A program made the translations under genes and the position numbers. From Streptomyces sp. Mut1 (GTDB lineage Bacteria; Actinomycetota; Actinomycetes; Streptomycetales; Streptomycetaceae), in the NCBI RefSeq assembly GCF_030719295.1, contig NZ_CP120997.1, positions 2,793,501 to 2,857,500 of the forward strand: a DNA stretch of 64,000 bases, given 5' to 3'. The notes beneath the pieces are model-generated. The model searched no databases, had not been told where the DNA came from, and saw only the letters and a list, made by a program, of their open reading frames with translations. This document shows positions 8,615 through 17,162 of the stretch, one piece after another. The stretch's first letter is position 1. Each line of letters begins with the position of its first letter.

Positions 8615-9721
8615 CTACTTCTCGCTCTGCTTGCGCCAGCGGATACCGGCCTCGATGAAGCCGTCGATCTCGCCGTTGAAGACCGCTTCCGGGTTGCCCA
8701 TCTCGAACTCCGTACGCAGGTCCTTGACCATCTGGTACGGGTGCAGGACGTAGGAACGCATCTGGTTGCCCCAGGAGTTGCCGCCGTCGCCCTTGAGGGC
8801 GTTCATCCGGGCCTGCTCCTCCTGGCGGCGGCGCTCAAGGAGCTTCGCCTGGAGGACGTTCATCGCGGACGCCTTGTTCTGGATCTGCGAGCGCTCGTTC
8901 TGGCAGGAGACGACGATGCCGGTCGGCAGGTGGGTCAGGCGCACCGCGGAGTCCGTGGTGTTGACGCCCTGGCCGCCGGGGCCGGAGGAACGGTAGACGT
9001 CGACCCGCAGGTCGGACTCGTCGATCTCGACGTGGTCCGTCTGCTCGACCACGGGCAGCACCTCGACACCCGCGAAGGAGGTCTGGCGGCGGCCCTGGTT
9101 GTCGAACGGGGAGACACGGACGAGGCGGTGGGTGCCCTGCTCCACGGAGAGCGTGCCGTAGGCGTACGGGACCTCGACGGCGAAGGTGGTCGACTTGATG
9201 CCGGCCTCCTCGGCGTACGCCGTCTCGTAGACCTCGGTCTTGTAGTTGTGCCGCTCGGCCCAGCGCAGGTACATCCGCTGGAGCCGCTCGGCGAAGTCCG
9301 CCGCGTCGACGCCCCCGGCCTCGGCCCGGATGGTGACGAGCGCCTCGCGGGCGTCGTACTCGCCGGACAGCAGGGTGCGGACCTCCATCTCGTCCAGCGC
9401 CTTGCGGACGGCTTCGAGCTCGGTCTCGGCCTCGGCCCGCGCGTCCGCGTCGCCCTCGTCCTCGGCGAGCTCGAAGAGGACTTCGAGGTCGTCGATCCGG
9501 CCGCGCAGGGCCTCGGCCTTGCGGACCTCGGCCTGGAGGTGCGAAAGCTTGCTGGTGATCTTCTGCGCCGCCTCCGGGTCGTCCCACAGGGACGGGGCGG
9601 CCGCCTGCTCCTCGAGCACGGCGATGTCCCCCCTCAGCGCATCCAGGTCAAGGACGGCCTCGATCGACCCCATGGTCGAGGAGAGGGACTTCAGCTCTTC
9701 GGAAATATCGACGACTGCCAC
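8615..9721 (-). CDS. prfB: Peptide chain release factor 2
   Basis: Class I release factor that reads UGA and UAA. The 368 residues contain the RF2 recognition tripeptide SPF (in RVSPFDNQG, about residue 205) and the catalytic GGQ (in SGPGGQGVN, about 245). The frame is continuous from GTG at 9721, so the autoregulatory +1 frameshift known from E. coli prfB is absent. Just upstream is TTACGCT with TACGCT ending 6 nt before the GTG and no Shine–Dalgarno, so the mRNA may be leaderless (inference). The gene follows the kinase genes on the same strand. Confidence 0.97.
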   Translation of the reverse strand: MAVVDISEELKSLSSTMGSIEAVLDLDALRGDIAVLEEQAAAPSLWDDPEAAQKITSKLSHLQAEVRKAEALRGRIDDLEVLFELAEDEGDADARAEAETELEAVRKALDEMEVRTLLSGEYDAREALVTIRAEAGGVDAADFAERLQRMYLRWAERHNYKTEVYETAYAEEAGIKSTTFAVEVPYAYGTLSVEQGTHRLVRVSPFDNQGRRQTSFAGVEVLPVVEQTDHVEIDESDLRVDVYRSSGPGGQGVNTTDSAVRLTHLPTGIVVSCQNERSQIQNKASAMNVLQAKLLERRRQEEQARMNALKGDGGNSWGNQMRSYVLHPYQMVKDLRTEFEMGNPEAVFNGEIDGFIEAGIRWRKQSEK

Positions 9722-9813
9722 GGGTCCAGCGTAACGGCTGTCGGCGCGTACGTTCCTCGGGCCGCCCGATCACCGCCCGCCGGGCCGTCCCGGCGCGGCG
9801 GGCCGGGCCGCCC

Positions 9814-11055
9814 TCAGGGGGCCGCGGGGGCGGAGTTCCTGGTGTCCTGCGGGCCCTCGCCGGAGTCGTCGCCGCTCAGCGCGAACCAGCCGCCCACCCC
9901 GATCCCGGCCACCAGGAGGAGCGCGGCCGCGCCCAGGGTGAGGCGGCGCTTGCGGATGGCGGCGGACCTGTTGCGGGCCGAGCCGGGGCGGGGCCGGCCG
10001 GGGGCGCGCGGGGCGCGGGCGGTGCCCCGGGGGCCGCCGGACAGCTCGTCGGGGGCCGGGACGCGCATGCTCGTGTGGGTGTCCCGGTTGGAGTCCGGGG
10101 AGGAGCCGGGGACCAGCGGTACGGCTCCGCGCCTGCGGGGCTCGTCGCCGGCCGGGGTGTACTGCTGCTCGTCGTAGCCCTGCGGGGCCTCCGGCTCGTC
10201 GTCCGGCTCGTCCACCTCCAGCGGCGGGATGCCGGCCAGGTGCGGCAGCTGCTCCCGGAGGCGGGCGGCCAGCTCGGAGGCGCGCAGCCGGGAGGCCGGG
10301 GCCTTGGCCAGGCACTGGACGAGCAGCTGCCACAGCTCGTCGGGGATGCCGGGGAGCGGGACGACGGTCTCGGTGACATGGCGGCGCAGGACGGCTCCGG
10401 GGTGGCCGCCGCCGAACGGCGTGAAGCCCGCGAGGAGTTCGTAGAGGACGGTGGCCAGCGCGTAGATGTCGACGGCGGCGCGCGGCGGCAGGCCCTCGAC
10501 GATCTCGGGCGCCAGGTAGTCCGGGGTGCCGATGATCTTGGTGGTCTTGGTGCGGCGCGGGGTGTCGATGAGCTTGGCGACGCCGAAGTCGGTGAGCAGC
10601 GCGGGGTGGGCGTTGCCGGGGCCGAGCGGGCCCTCCATGTCGAGCAGGATGTTCTCGGGCTTGACGTCGCGGTGGACGATGCCCGCGGCGTGCGCGGCGG
10701 CGAGACCGTCGGCGACGTCCGCGACGATGGCGACGGCGGCCTCGGGGGCCAGCCGGCGTTCGCGGTCGAGCCGGGTGCGCAGATCGGTGCCCCGGACCAG
10801 GTCCATGACCAGGGCGAGGTCGTTGCCGTCGACCACGAGGTCGCGGACGGCGACGACATGCGGATGGCCGAGCCCGAGCAGCGCGGTGCGCTCCTGGACG
10901 AAGCGGCCGACGAGCTCCTGGTCGGACGCGAGGTCCTCGCGGAGCAGTTTGATGGCCACGGGCCCCTCGGGGCCGTCCCCGAGCCACACCGTGCCGGCGC
11001 TGCCGCGCCCCAGTATCTGGTGGGCGGTGTACCGGCTGCCGATTTTCCGTGCCAA
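9814..11055 (-). CDS. pkaB: Serine/threonine protein kinase, membrane-anchored (PkaB-like)
   Basis: Eukaryotic-type protein kinase of 413 residues. The kinase domain (about 8–270) has a Gly-rich loop LGRGSAGTVW, the VAIKLL lysine, HRDVKPENILL, DFGVAK and GTPDYLAPE, all intact. A Pro/Arg-rich linker leads to one membrane helix near the C-terminus (about 371–391, LTLGAAALLLVAGIGVGGWFAL) and a 22-residue outer tail without PASTA domains. Start is taken as the TTG at 11055, because GAGGGAG lies about 6 nt upstream and the kinase fold begins just after; an in-frame TTG at 11097 is less likely. It sits downstream of a second kinase, matching the pkaA/pkaB pair described in S. coelicolor. Its stimulus is unknown. 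Confidence 0.9.
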   Translation of the reverse strand: MARKIGSRYTAHQILGRGSAGTVWLGDGPEGPVAIKLLREDLASDQELVGRFVQERTALLGLGHPHVVAVRDLVVDGNDLALVMDLVRGTDLRTRLDRERRLAPEAAVAIVADVADGLAAAHAAGIVHRDVKPENILLDMEGPLGPGNAHPALLTDFGVAKLIDTPRRTKTTKIIGTPDYLAPEIVEGLPPRAAVDIYALATVLYELLAGFTPFGGGHPGAVLRRHVTETVVPLPGIPDELWQLLVQCLAKAPASRLRASELAARLREQLPHLAGIPPLEVDEPDDEPEAPQGYDEQQYTPAGDEPRRRGAVPLVPGSSPDSNRDTHTSMRVPAPDELSGGPRGTARAPRAPGRPRPGSARNRSAAIRKRRLTLGAAALLLVAGIGVGGWFALSGDDSGEGPQDTRNSAPAAP

Positions 11056-11262
11056 GACTGCTCCCTCAGCGGCTGGCGATGGACCCTCGCTCAACAACCC
11101 CCGGTCGACAAAGTTACGCGGCGATCGGGGGCCTGTGCGCCCTGGTTGGCGCCAACCTTCACTTCTGCGGGCGAATTGCCTCGGAATTGGTCCGCGGAAG
11201 TCGATATAGCTACAGAGTTGTGCGGCCGGCCGGGGTTCTCCGGCCGGCCGGTGGCGGCGCGG

Positions 11263-12954
11263 TCAGGCTCCGCCGCCCAGGTCGGAGATCCAGTCCTTCA
11301 CCGTGGAGACGGCGTCGGTGATCGCGTGCCAGTAGCTCTGGCCCTCGCCGATCCAGTCCTTGAGCGGGGTGAGTTCCCAGATCAGCCAGCTCGCCACGAC
11401 GAGCAGGACGAGCGTGAACAGGCAGCCCTTGAGGCAGCCGAGCCCGGGGATCTTCATCGGGTTGGCGCTGCGCTGCCTCGGCTCGCGGGGCGGGCGCTGC
11501 GCGGGCTGCTGGGGCTGCTGCGGCGGCGCGTACGGCTGTTGCTGCGGCTGCGGCTGGTACTGCTGTTGCTGCGGCTGGTACTGCTGCTGGGGCTGGGGCC
11601 TGTACTGCTGCTGTTGTTGTTGCTGCGGCGGGTACTGCTGCTGCCGGCGCTGGGGGTACTGCTGCTGCGGCTGCTGCTGCTGTTGCTGGGGGTACTGCTG
11701 CCGGCCGCGCTGCGGCTGCTGCTGCGGCGGCTGCTGCTGGCGCTGCGGGCGGCGGCGCAGCGGGTCCTGGCTCGGGTCGAGGTACTGGACCTGCGTCTGC
11801 TCGTTGCGGTCCCGGGCGGCCTGGAGCTGGGACTGCCAGGGGTGCGGCTCGTCGGAGGGCGGGACGCCGTCGTTCGGCGGCACGGGCGGCAGCACGGCGG
11901 TCGGGTCGGCCTGGGAACCGGCGCCGGGACCGCCGCTGTGCGGCAGCACGCTGGTGGGCGCGCCCGGGTCGTACGAGCCCGCGTTGCTCGGCAGCACCTG
12001 CGTCGGGTCGGCGGCTCCGGGGACCTCCGGGACCGCGGTGGGCGCCGGGTCGGGCGCGAGGAGGGCCCCGACGCCGTCGGCGGCCGCGATCTGCGCGGCG
12101 TTCGCGTGGACCCCGATGCCGGCGGCGACCGTACGCAGGCCGCGGGCCAGGCTCTCGGCGCTCGGCCTGCGGTCCGGGTCCTTGCTCAGGCAGCGCTCGA
12201 TGACCGTCCACAGCGGTGCCGGGACGGTGCTGGGGCGGCGGGGCTCCTCGCTGAGGTGCCGTTGCAGGACTTCGAGCGCGGTGCCGCCGGCGAACGGCGG
12301 GCGGCCGGTGAGCAGCTCGTACAGCAGGATGCCGGCGCCGTAGATGTCGACGGCGGAGGTCTGCGGGCGGCCCTCGGCCGACTCCGGCGCCACGTACGCC
12401 GGGGTGCCGACGAACTCGTGGGTCCTGGTCAGGCCCGGGGAGTCGGCGAGGCGCGCGATGCCGAAGTCGGTGAGCATCGGGTGCATCTCGCCGTCGGGGT
12501 CGGCCAGCAGCACGTTGGCGGGCTTCAGGTCGCGGTGGACGACGCCGTCGGCGTGGCTGGCGGCGAGCGCGTCGGCGATCTGCGCGGTGAGCAGGGAGGC
12601 GGCGACCGGGGTGAGCGGGCCGTTGTCGCGGAGGTAGCGGTGCAGGTCGGGGCCGTCGATCAGGTCCATCACGAGGGCGAGGAGGTCGCCCTCGACGACG
12701 AGGTCGCGGGTGCGCACGATGTTGGGGTGGGTCAGCCGCAACAGGACGGAGCGCTCCCGCAGGAACCGCATCACGACGTCCGCGTCGTTGGCCAGCTCCT
12801 CCTTGAGGACCTTGATCGCCACGGTCTCGCCGGGCCGGCCGGTCACGGCCGCCTCGGCGCCCGCCTCCTCGCGCTGGCGGGCACGCCAGACGGTGCCCGT
12901 GGCGCCGCGTCCGAGCGGCTCCTCAAGCAGGTACTTGCTGCCTACCGGCCGCAC
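11263..12954 (-). CDS. pkaA: Serine/threonine protein kinase with Gln/Pro-rich linker (PkaA-like)
   Basis: Second eukaryotic-type kinase, 563 residues from GTG at 12954. AGGGAG lies 8 nt upstream of this GTG; the frame is open to 13041, but homology starts here. The kinase domain (about 4–290) has LGRGATGTVW, VAIKVL, HRDLKPANVLL, DFGIAR and GTPAYVAPE. A long disordered region (about 320–500) is dominated by Gln, Pro and Tyr-rich repeats. It is followed by one hydrophobic segment (about 515–538, GCLFTLVLLVVASWLIWEL) and a short C-terminal tail. The Gln repeats differ strongly from the surrounding codon pattern and may vary in length. It is divergent from the FHA-domain gene across 421 nt, so the phosphothreonine reader and this kinase are natural candidates for partners (inference). 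Confidence 0.93.
   Translation of the reverse strand: MRPVGSKYLLEEPLGRGATGTVWRARQREEAGAEAAVTGRPGETVAIKVLKEELANDADVVMRFLRERSVLLRLTHPNIVRTRDLVVEGDLLALVMDLIDGPDLHRYLRDNGPLTPVAASLLTAQIADALAASHADGVVHRDLKPANVLLADPDGEMHPMLTDFGIARLADSPGLTRTHEFVGTPAYVAPESAEGRPQTSAVDIYGAGILLYELLTGRPPFAGGTALEVLQRHLSEEPRRPSTVPAPLWTVIERCLSKDPDRRPSAESLARGLRTVAAGIGVHANAAQIAAADGVGALLAPDPAPTAVPEVPGAADPTQVLPSNAGSYDPGAPTSVLPHSGGPGAGSQADPTAVLPPVPPNDGVPPSDEPHPWQSQLQAARDRNEQTQVQYLDPSQDPLRRRPQRQQQPPQQQPQRGRQQYPQQQQQQPQQQYPQRRQQQYPPQQQQQQQYRPQPQQQYQPQQQQYQPQPQQQPYAPPQQPQQPAQRPPREPRQRSANPMKIPGLGCLKGCLFTLVLLVVASWLIWELTPLKDWIGEGQSYWHAITDAVSTVKDWISDLGGGA
11500..11760 (-). repeat. CTG/CAG-type repeats encoding poly-Gln/Pro linker of PkaA
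   Basis: Imperfect triplet-rich repeats of CTG, TTG and CGG on the + strand, coding for QQQ, QQP and QQY runs in the PkaA linker. Confidence 0.75.
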
Positions 12955-13375
12955 GTCATGCGCTCCCTGCTGGTCATGGTGGTTGATGGTTCTCGTCGGT
13001 GCTCGCGGTCCCCGGATGTCCCTCCGGAGTTTCCGGCCCACTCTAGGTCCTGTACGGAGTACCGCGCCTGTGGCCCCGATCGCGGAGGAAGACGTCCGCG
13101 CGGACGGGAAGGTTGCCGGGCGGGGTCCGGGCGGGGCCGGGAGAACCGGTCATGCGGCACTTTTGGGGCCACAGCAGACCTTTCAAGATCACTTACTGGT
13201 CACCGCCGGGCGTGTTGTCAGTGGCAGGTGCGAGGATGCCTCCAGCACGACTGTGGGTCGGGAGCCCCGCGGTGCGTGACGAACCTGTACCGGACGACGC
13301 GTCCGTGCCGGGTGGGGGGAATCACAGGGCGTTCCCCCTGCCGGGCACCACGCGCAGAAGGGACCGCTGACGGCG
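12955..13375. other. Divergent promoter region between pkaA and the FHA gene
   Basis: Contains the TTGTCAGTG element listed separately at 13215–13237. The pkaA start side carries the AGGGAG ribosome site. No coding region seen. Confidence 0.6.
13215..13237 (+). promoter_or_regulatory. RecA-NDp/PafBC-type promoter candidate for the FHA gene
   Basis: TTGTCAGTG (13215–13223), an 8-nt spacer, and GAGGAT (13232–13237) as -10. The -35 half matches the actinobacterial damage-promoter consensus TTGTCRGTG-N8-TAnnnT exactly. The -10 keeps A at position 2 and T at position 6 but lacks the first T. The predicted leader to the ATG at 13376 is about 130 nt. Confidence 0.5.
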
Positions 13376-16300
13376 ATGCAGATCCGGCTGACCGTCCTCG
13401 CGCCGCCCAGCGGCCAGACCCCGGCGCGCGCCTGCGATGTGCTGGTCACCGCCCCCGCGGGGACGGCCCTGGCCGCCGTCGCGTCCGGCCTGGCGATGGC
13501 CGTCGCCGGTCCCGACGGGTCCCTCGGCAGCGGCGCCGTGGTGCTCTTCGCCGGACGGGAGCGGCTGGACGCCCAGCGGTGCGCCCTCGGTGAACCGCCC
13601 CTGGTGGACGGGGCGGTGCTCTCGCTCCAGGCGCCCGGCGAGGGCGAGACGGCGGACGATCCCGTCCCCGCCCAGCTGCGGGTGATCGCCGGACCGGACG
13701 CGGGCGGGGTCCACCTGCTGCACGGCGGCACGATACGGATCGGCCGCTCGGCCGAGGCCGACGTCCCGCTGGACGACCCCGATGTGTCCCGGCTGCACTG
13801 CGAGGTCACCGTCGCGGACGACGGCCGGGTCACGGTGGCCGACCTGGGCTCCACCAACGGCACCTCGCTGGACGGGGCGGAGGTCCGCGACCGCCCGGTC
13901 CGGCTGAAGCCCGGCGCGCTGCTGCGCCTCGGCGAATCGACGCTCAGGCTCGCGTCGGGCGCGCGTACGCCGACGCTGCGGACGACCCCGGACGGCGAGG
14001 GCCACCTGCGGGTGGCCAAGGCCCCGGCCGAGCCCGTCCCCGACCCCGCGTACGACGGCCCGGACGCCCCCGCCGCCCCCGGCAGCGGCCCCGAGGGCCG
14101 GCCGGCCGGCCACGACCGCCCCGAAGCCGACGACGGGACCGGGGCCCGGCCGGGCTCGGCGGACGGGCACCCCGGCCGCTTCCCGGAGCAGGAGATGCCC
14201 CGGCGCGGCGGCATAGGCGCCTGGGCCCGCCGGTTCAAGGGCGGCAGATCCGAGCCCGTCCCCGCGAGCGCCCCCGAGGCGCCCGCCCCGCCCGCCCCCG
14301 ACGCCACGTTCACCTCGCTGCCCACCGCCCCGGAGTGCACCTGGCCCGATCCGGCGGCCATCCTGCTGACCGCCCTCGGGCCGGGCCCCCGGCTCTGGGA
14401 GCGCGACCCCGCGCACCCGGAGGCGCTGGTGGTCCGGCTGGGCACGACCGACCGGGCCGACCTGCCCGCCGTGCCGGTGACCGTCGGGCTGCGGGAGGCC
14501 GGTTCGCTGGGGCTCGCCGGTCCCCCGGAGCGGCTGTCGGGGCTCGCCAGGTCCGCCGTGGCGCAGCTGGCCGCACTGCACTCCCCCACGGATCTGGAGA
14601 TCGTGCTGATCAGCACGGACCGGTCGCGCACCGTCGAGGAGCGGCGCCGCGAGTGGGCCTGGCTGGGCTGGCTGCCCCATCTGCGGCCGATGCACGGCCA
14701 GGACTGCCGGCTGCTGCTGGCGTACGACCGCGACCAGGCCCTCGCCAGGACGGCCGAGCTGGTGCGGCGGCTGGACGACGGGCCGCTCGGCCCCGGCTGG
14801 GCGAGCCTGGATCCGGCGACGGTCGCCGAGGCGGTCGCGCGGTACGAGGGCCCGTTCACCGTGGTGATCGTGGACGGCGACCCGGGCTCGGCGGTGCTCC
14901 GGGAGAACACGGCACGGCTGGCCGCGGCCGGCGCTGCGGCGGGCATCCATCTGATCTGTCTGGCCCGGACCCCGGCCGCCACGCCCACCTCGCCGGTCGC
15001 CGCGACGTACGAGGCGGCGTGCCACGCGTCGATCGCCTTCCGCGAGTGCGGGGCGGTGGGGATGCTGAGCGGCGACGTGGCGACGGCGCTGCGGCTGCTG
15101 CGCACGGCGGGCGGACGCGCGGCCGGGCACGGCACGGTCGCGGCGGTGGACGCGGTGTCGGCGCACTGGGCGCAGCGGTTCGGCCGGGCGCTGGCCCCGC
15201 TGCGCGCGGAGGGCTCGGCCGCGCTGCCGGGCCGCCAGGCGCCCGTGGCGCTCCCGCCGTCCACGCGCCTCCTCGACGAGCTGGGCCTCGCCCGTGCCAC
15301 CCCGGCGTCCCTGATGGCCCGCTGGGCGTCCACGGCGGACGACCAGCCGGGGGCGACGGTGCGCGGAGCGGGCGACGAGGCCCGTCCGGCGGCGCCGCGG
15401 GTGGGCGCCCAGCGGACGTCTCCGGAGTCCCTGGACTCCCCGGGTTCGGGGCGTTCCCGGTATCCGGGCCCCACCACGGGCGGCTCCGGCCGCACCCCGT
15501 ATCCGAGCGCCGCCGAGCCGGACCCGAGGACCCCGAGGACACGGACGGGCACCGGCACGTCCTCCGGCGCCCCCGTCCCCCGCCCCGCCGTCTACGCCGG
15601 GCGGCCGGTCGTCGTGCTCGGGGCCGGGCCGCGGGGTCCGGTGAGTGTGGATCTCGCCGACGAGGGGCCGCACCTGCTCATCGAGGGCCCCGGCGGCAGC
15701 GGGCGTACGGAACTGCTGCGGGCCGTCGCCGCGTCGCTGGCGGCCGCCGCCCGGCCGGACCGGCTGGGCATCGTGCTGGTCGACGGGGCGGGCGGCGAGC
15801 GCGGCGAGAGCCTGCGCCCCTGCACCGAGCTGCCGCACGCGTTCACGCACCTGGTGGCCTCCGACCCGGTCAGGATGCGGGAGTTCGCGCAGGCGCTGGG
15901 CGGTGAGGTGAAGCGGCGCGCCGAGCTCCTGGGCGGGCTGGACTTCGCCGAGTGGCACAGCCGGCACGAGGCGGGGCGGATGTCCGCGCCCGTTCCGGCA
16001 CAGAAGTCGGCGTCGGCCCAGGAGGCGGACCGGCGCGCGGCCGGCCCGCGCTCCCCCGGCGCGTCCGAGCAGCGGGGCGATATCGAGGCGCCGCTGAGCG
16101 GCACCCTGCGGCTGCGCCCGGCGGCCGGCCGGACCGTGGACCCGGGGCCGTCGCCGCTGCCCCGGCTGGTGGTGCTCGTGGACGACTTCGACGCGCTCAT
16201 AGCCCCGGCGCTCGGCAGCCCGGGGCGGCCCGCCGCCGGTTCGGTCGTGCGGGCGCTGGAGGCGGTGGCCAGGGACGGCGGCCGGCTGGGCATCCACCTG

Positions 16301-16675
16301 GTCGCGACCTCGGCCCGCCCCGACCGTACGGAGGACACCGAGCTGGCCCGCGGGGCGCGGCTGCGCATCGTGCTCGACCCGCCCGCCGTGCCGCCCTCGC
16401 CGGACGAGCCGGCGCCGGGCCGGGGCCGGCTCGGGCATCCGGACGGGCGGGTGACGCCGTTCCAGGGCGGCCGGGTGACGGGCCGCATCCCGCGTACGGC
16501 GACGCTGCGGCCGACGGTCGTCCCGCTGGAGTGGGAGCGGATGGGCGATCCGCCGACCCGCCGCCCGGTCCGGGAGCTGGGCAACGGGCCGACGGACCTG
16601 GCGCTGCTCGCCAGCGCGCTGGAGCGGGCGGCCCGCTCGGTCAACGCGGAACCGCTCACGCCCCTGCACGTCTGA
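13376..16675 (+). CDS. FHA-domain protein with degenerate FtsK/SpoIIIE (EccC-like) modules
   Basis: Large cytoplasmic protein of 1099 residues. An FHA domain (about 110–190; IRIGRSAEADV, VSRLHCEV, DLGSTNGTSLDG) has the Arg, Ser-Arg-x-His and Asn residues needed to bind phosphothreonine. After a disordered linker, residues about 330–600 resemble an FtsK-type domain but have GPPERLSG where a P-loop would be. A second module (about 745–1070) has GPGGSGRTE, with Arg for the usual P-loop Lys, and Walker B-like VVLVDDFDAL. Both modules therefore look impaired for ATP hydrolysis, unlike true EccC. No WXG100 or EccD gene is nearby. It faces the kinase PkaA, a likely source of its phosphorylated ligand (inference). 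The protein may be a signalling scaffold. Start is the ATG at MQIRLTVLAP, with AGAAGGGA upstream. Confidence 0.85.
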   Translation: MQIRLTVLAPPSGQTPARACDVLVTAPAGTALAAVASGLAMAVAGPDGSLGSGAVVLFAGRERLDAQRCALGEPPLVDGAVLSLQAPGEGETADDPVPAQLRVIAGPDAGGVHLLHGGTIRIGRSAEADVPLDDPDVSRLHCEVTVADDGRVTVADLGSTNGTSLDGAEVRDRPVRLKPGALLRLGESTLRLASGARTPTLRTTPDGEGHLRVAKAPAEPVPDPAYDGPDAPAAPGSGPEGRPAGHDRPEADDGTGARPGSADGHPGRFPEQEMPRRGGIGAWARRFKGGRSEPVPASAPEAPAPPAPDATFTSLPTAPECTWPDPAAILLTALGPGPRLWERDPAHPEALVVRLGTTDRADLPAVPVTVGLREAGSLGLAGPPERLSGLARSAVAQLAALHSPTDLEIVLISTDRSRTVEERRREWAWLGWLPHLRPMHGQDCRLLLAYDRDQALARTAELVRRLDDGPLGPGWASLDPATVAEAVARYEGPFTVVIVDGDPGSAVLRENTARLAAAGAAAGIHLICLARTPAATPTSPVAATYEAACHASIAFRECGAVGMLSGDVATALRLLRTAGGRAAGHGTVAAVDAVSAHWAQRFGRALAPLRAEGSAALPGRQAPVALPPSTRLLDELGLARATPASLMARWASTADDQPGATVRGAGDEARPAAPRVGAQRTSPESLDSPGSGRSRYPGPTTGGSGRTPYPSAAEPDPRTPRTRTGTGTSSGAPVPRPAVYAGRPVVVLGAGPRGPVSVDLADEGPHLLIEGPGGSGRTELLRAVAASLAAAARPDRLGIVLVDGAGGERGESLRPCTELPHAFTHLVASDPVRMREFAQALGGEVKRRAELLGGLDFAEWHSRHEAGRMSAPVPAQKSASAQEADRRAAGPRSPGASEQRGDIEAPLSGTLRLRPAAGRTVDPGPSPLPRLVVLVDDFDALIAPALGSPGRPAAGSVVRALEAVARDGGRLGIHLVATSARPDRTEDTELARGARLRIVLDPPAVPPSPDEPAPGRGRLGHPDGRVTPFQGGRVTGRIPRTATLRPTVVPLEWERMGDPPTRRPVRELGNGPTDLALLASALERAARSVNAEPLTPLHV

Positions 16676-17162
16676 CGGAACCGGGCCCGGCCACCGCGAA
16701 GCCCCGCACGCCCGACCGAGGTCCCGCACGCCCTCCCGAAGTCCCGCACGCCCGGACCGAGGTCCCGCACGCCCTCACGAAGTCCGACAGGCCCTACACC
16801 CCGCGTGCGGGGCCGCGCCACCCCCGTACCCCCCTCGGGGGACGCCGGCGGGCCCCGTACGGGAGGCCGGGCCGACCCCTGGGAACGGGCCGCGCCCTGA
16901 GCGGAACCCGAGTCATGCCGGAGCCACCCCTGAGCGGCACCGGAGCCCCACTCCCCCCTCATCCCCCAATGGCCGGATACCTGCACTGAGGGGACGTCAC
17001 GAGCCCATCACGATCAAGGAGTTGGCCCCGAAGACGGTATTGCGGCGCCCGGTCACCGGGCGTAGGACTGTGCGCACACGACGACGTGACGCACGACCGG
17101 CAGCGCGGTTTTTCCGGACCGGTGCCGGTCACGGCGCACGCGCACAGAGAGACGGGGCAGGA
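16676..17162. other. Intergenic region with short repeats before the sugar ABC operon
   Basis: No gene seen in 487 nt. It holds the repeat cluster at 16700–16785 and presumably the promoter of the transporter operon near its right end. Open frames through it are low-complexity read-through. Confidence 0.5.
16700..16785 (+). repeat. Four tandem units containing GTCCCGCACGCCC
   Basis: Four consecutive units of about 20–21 nt built on CCCGCACGCCC, alternating with the tails CCGAG and CGAA, directly after the FHA gene stop. Function unknown. Confidence 0.7.

Noticed and set aside
8615..9721. Programmed +1 frameshift in prfB
   Set aside because: The frame is continuous from the GTG and has no internal UGA near the start.
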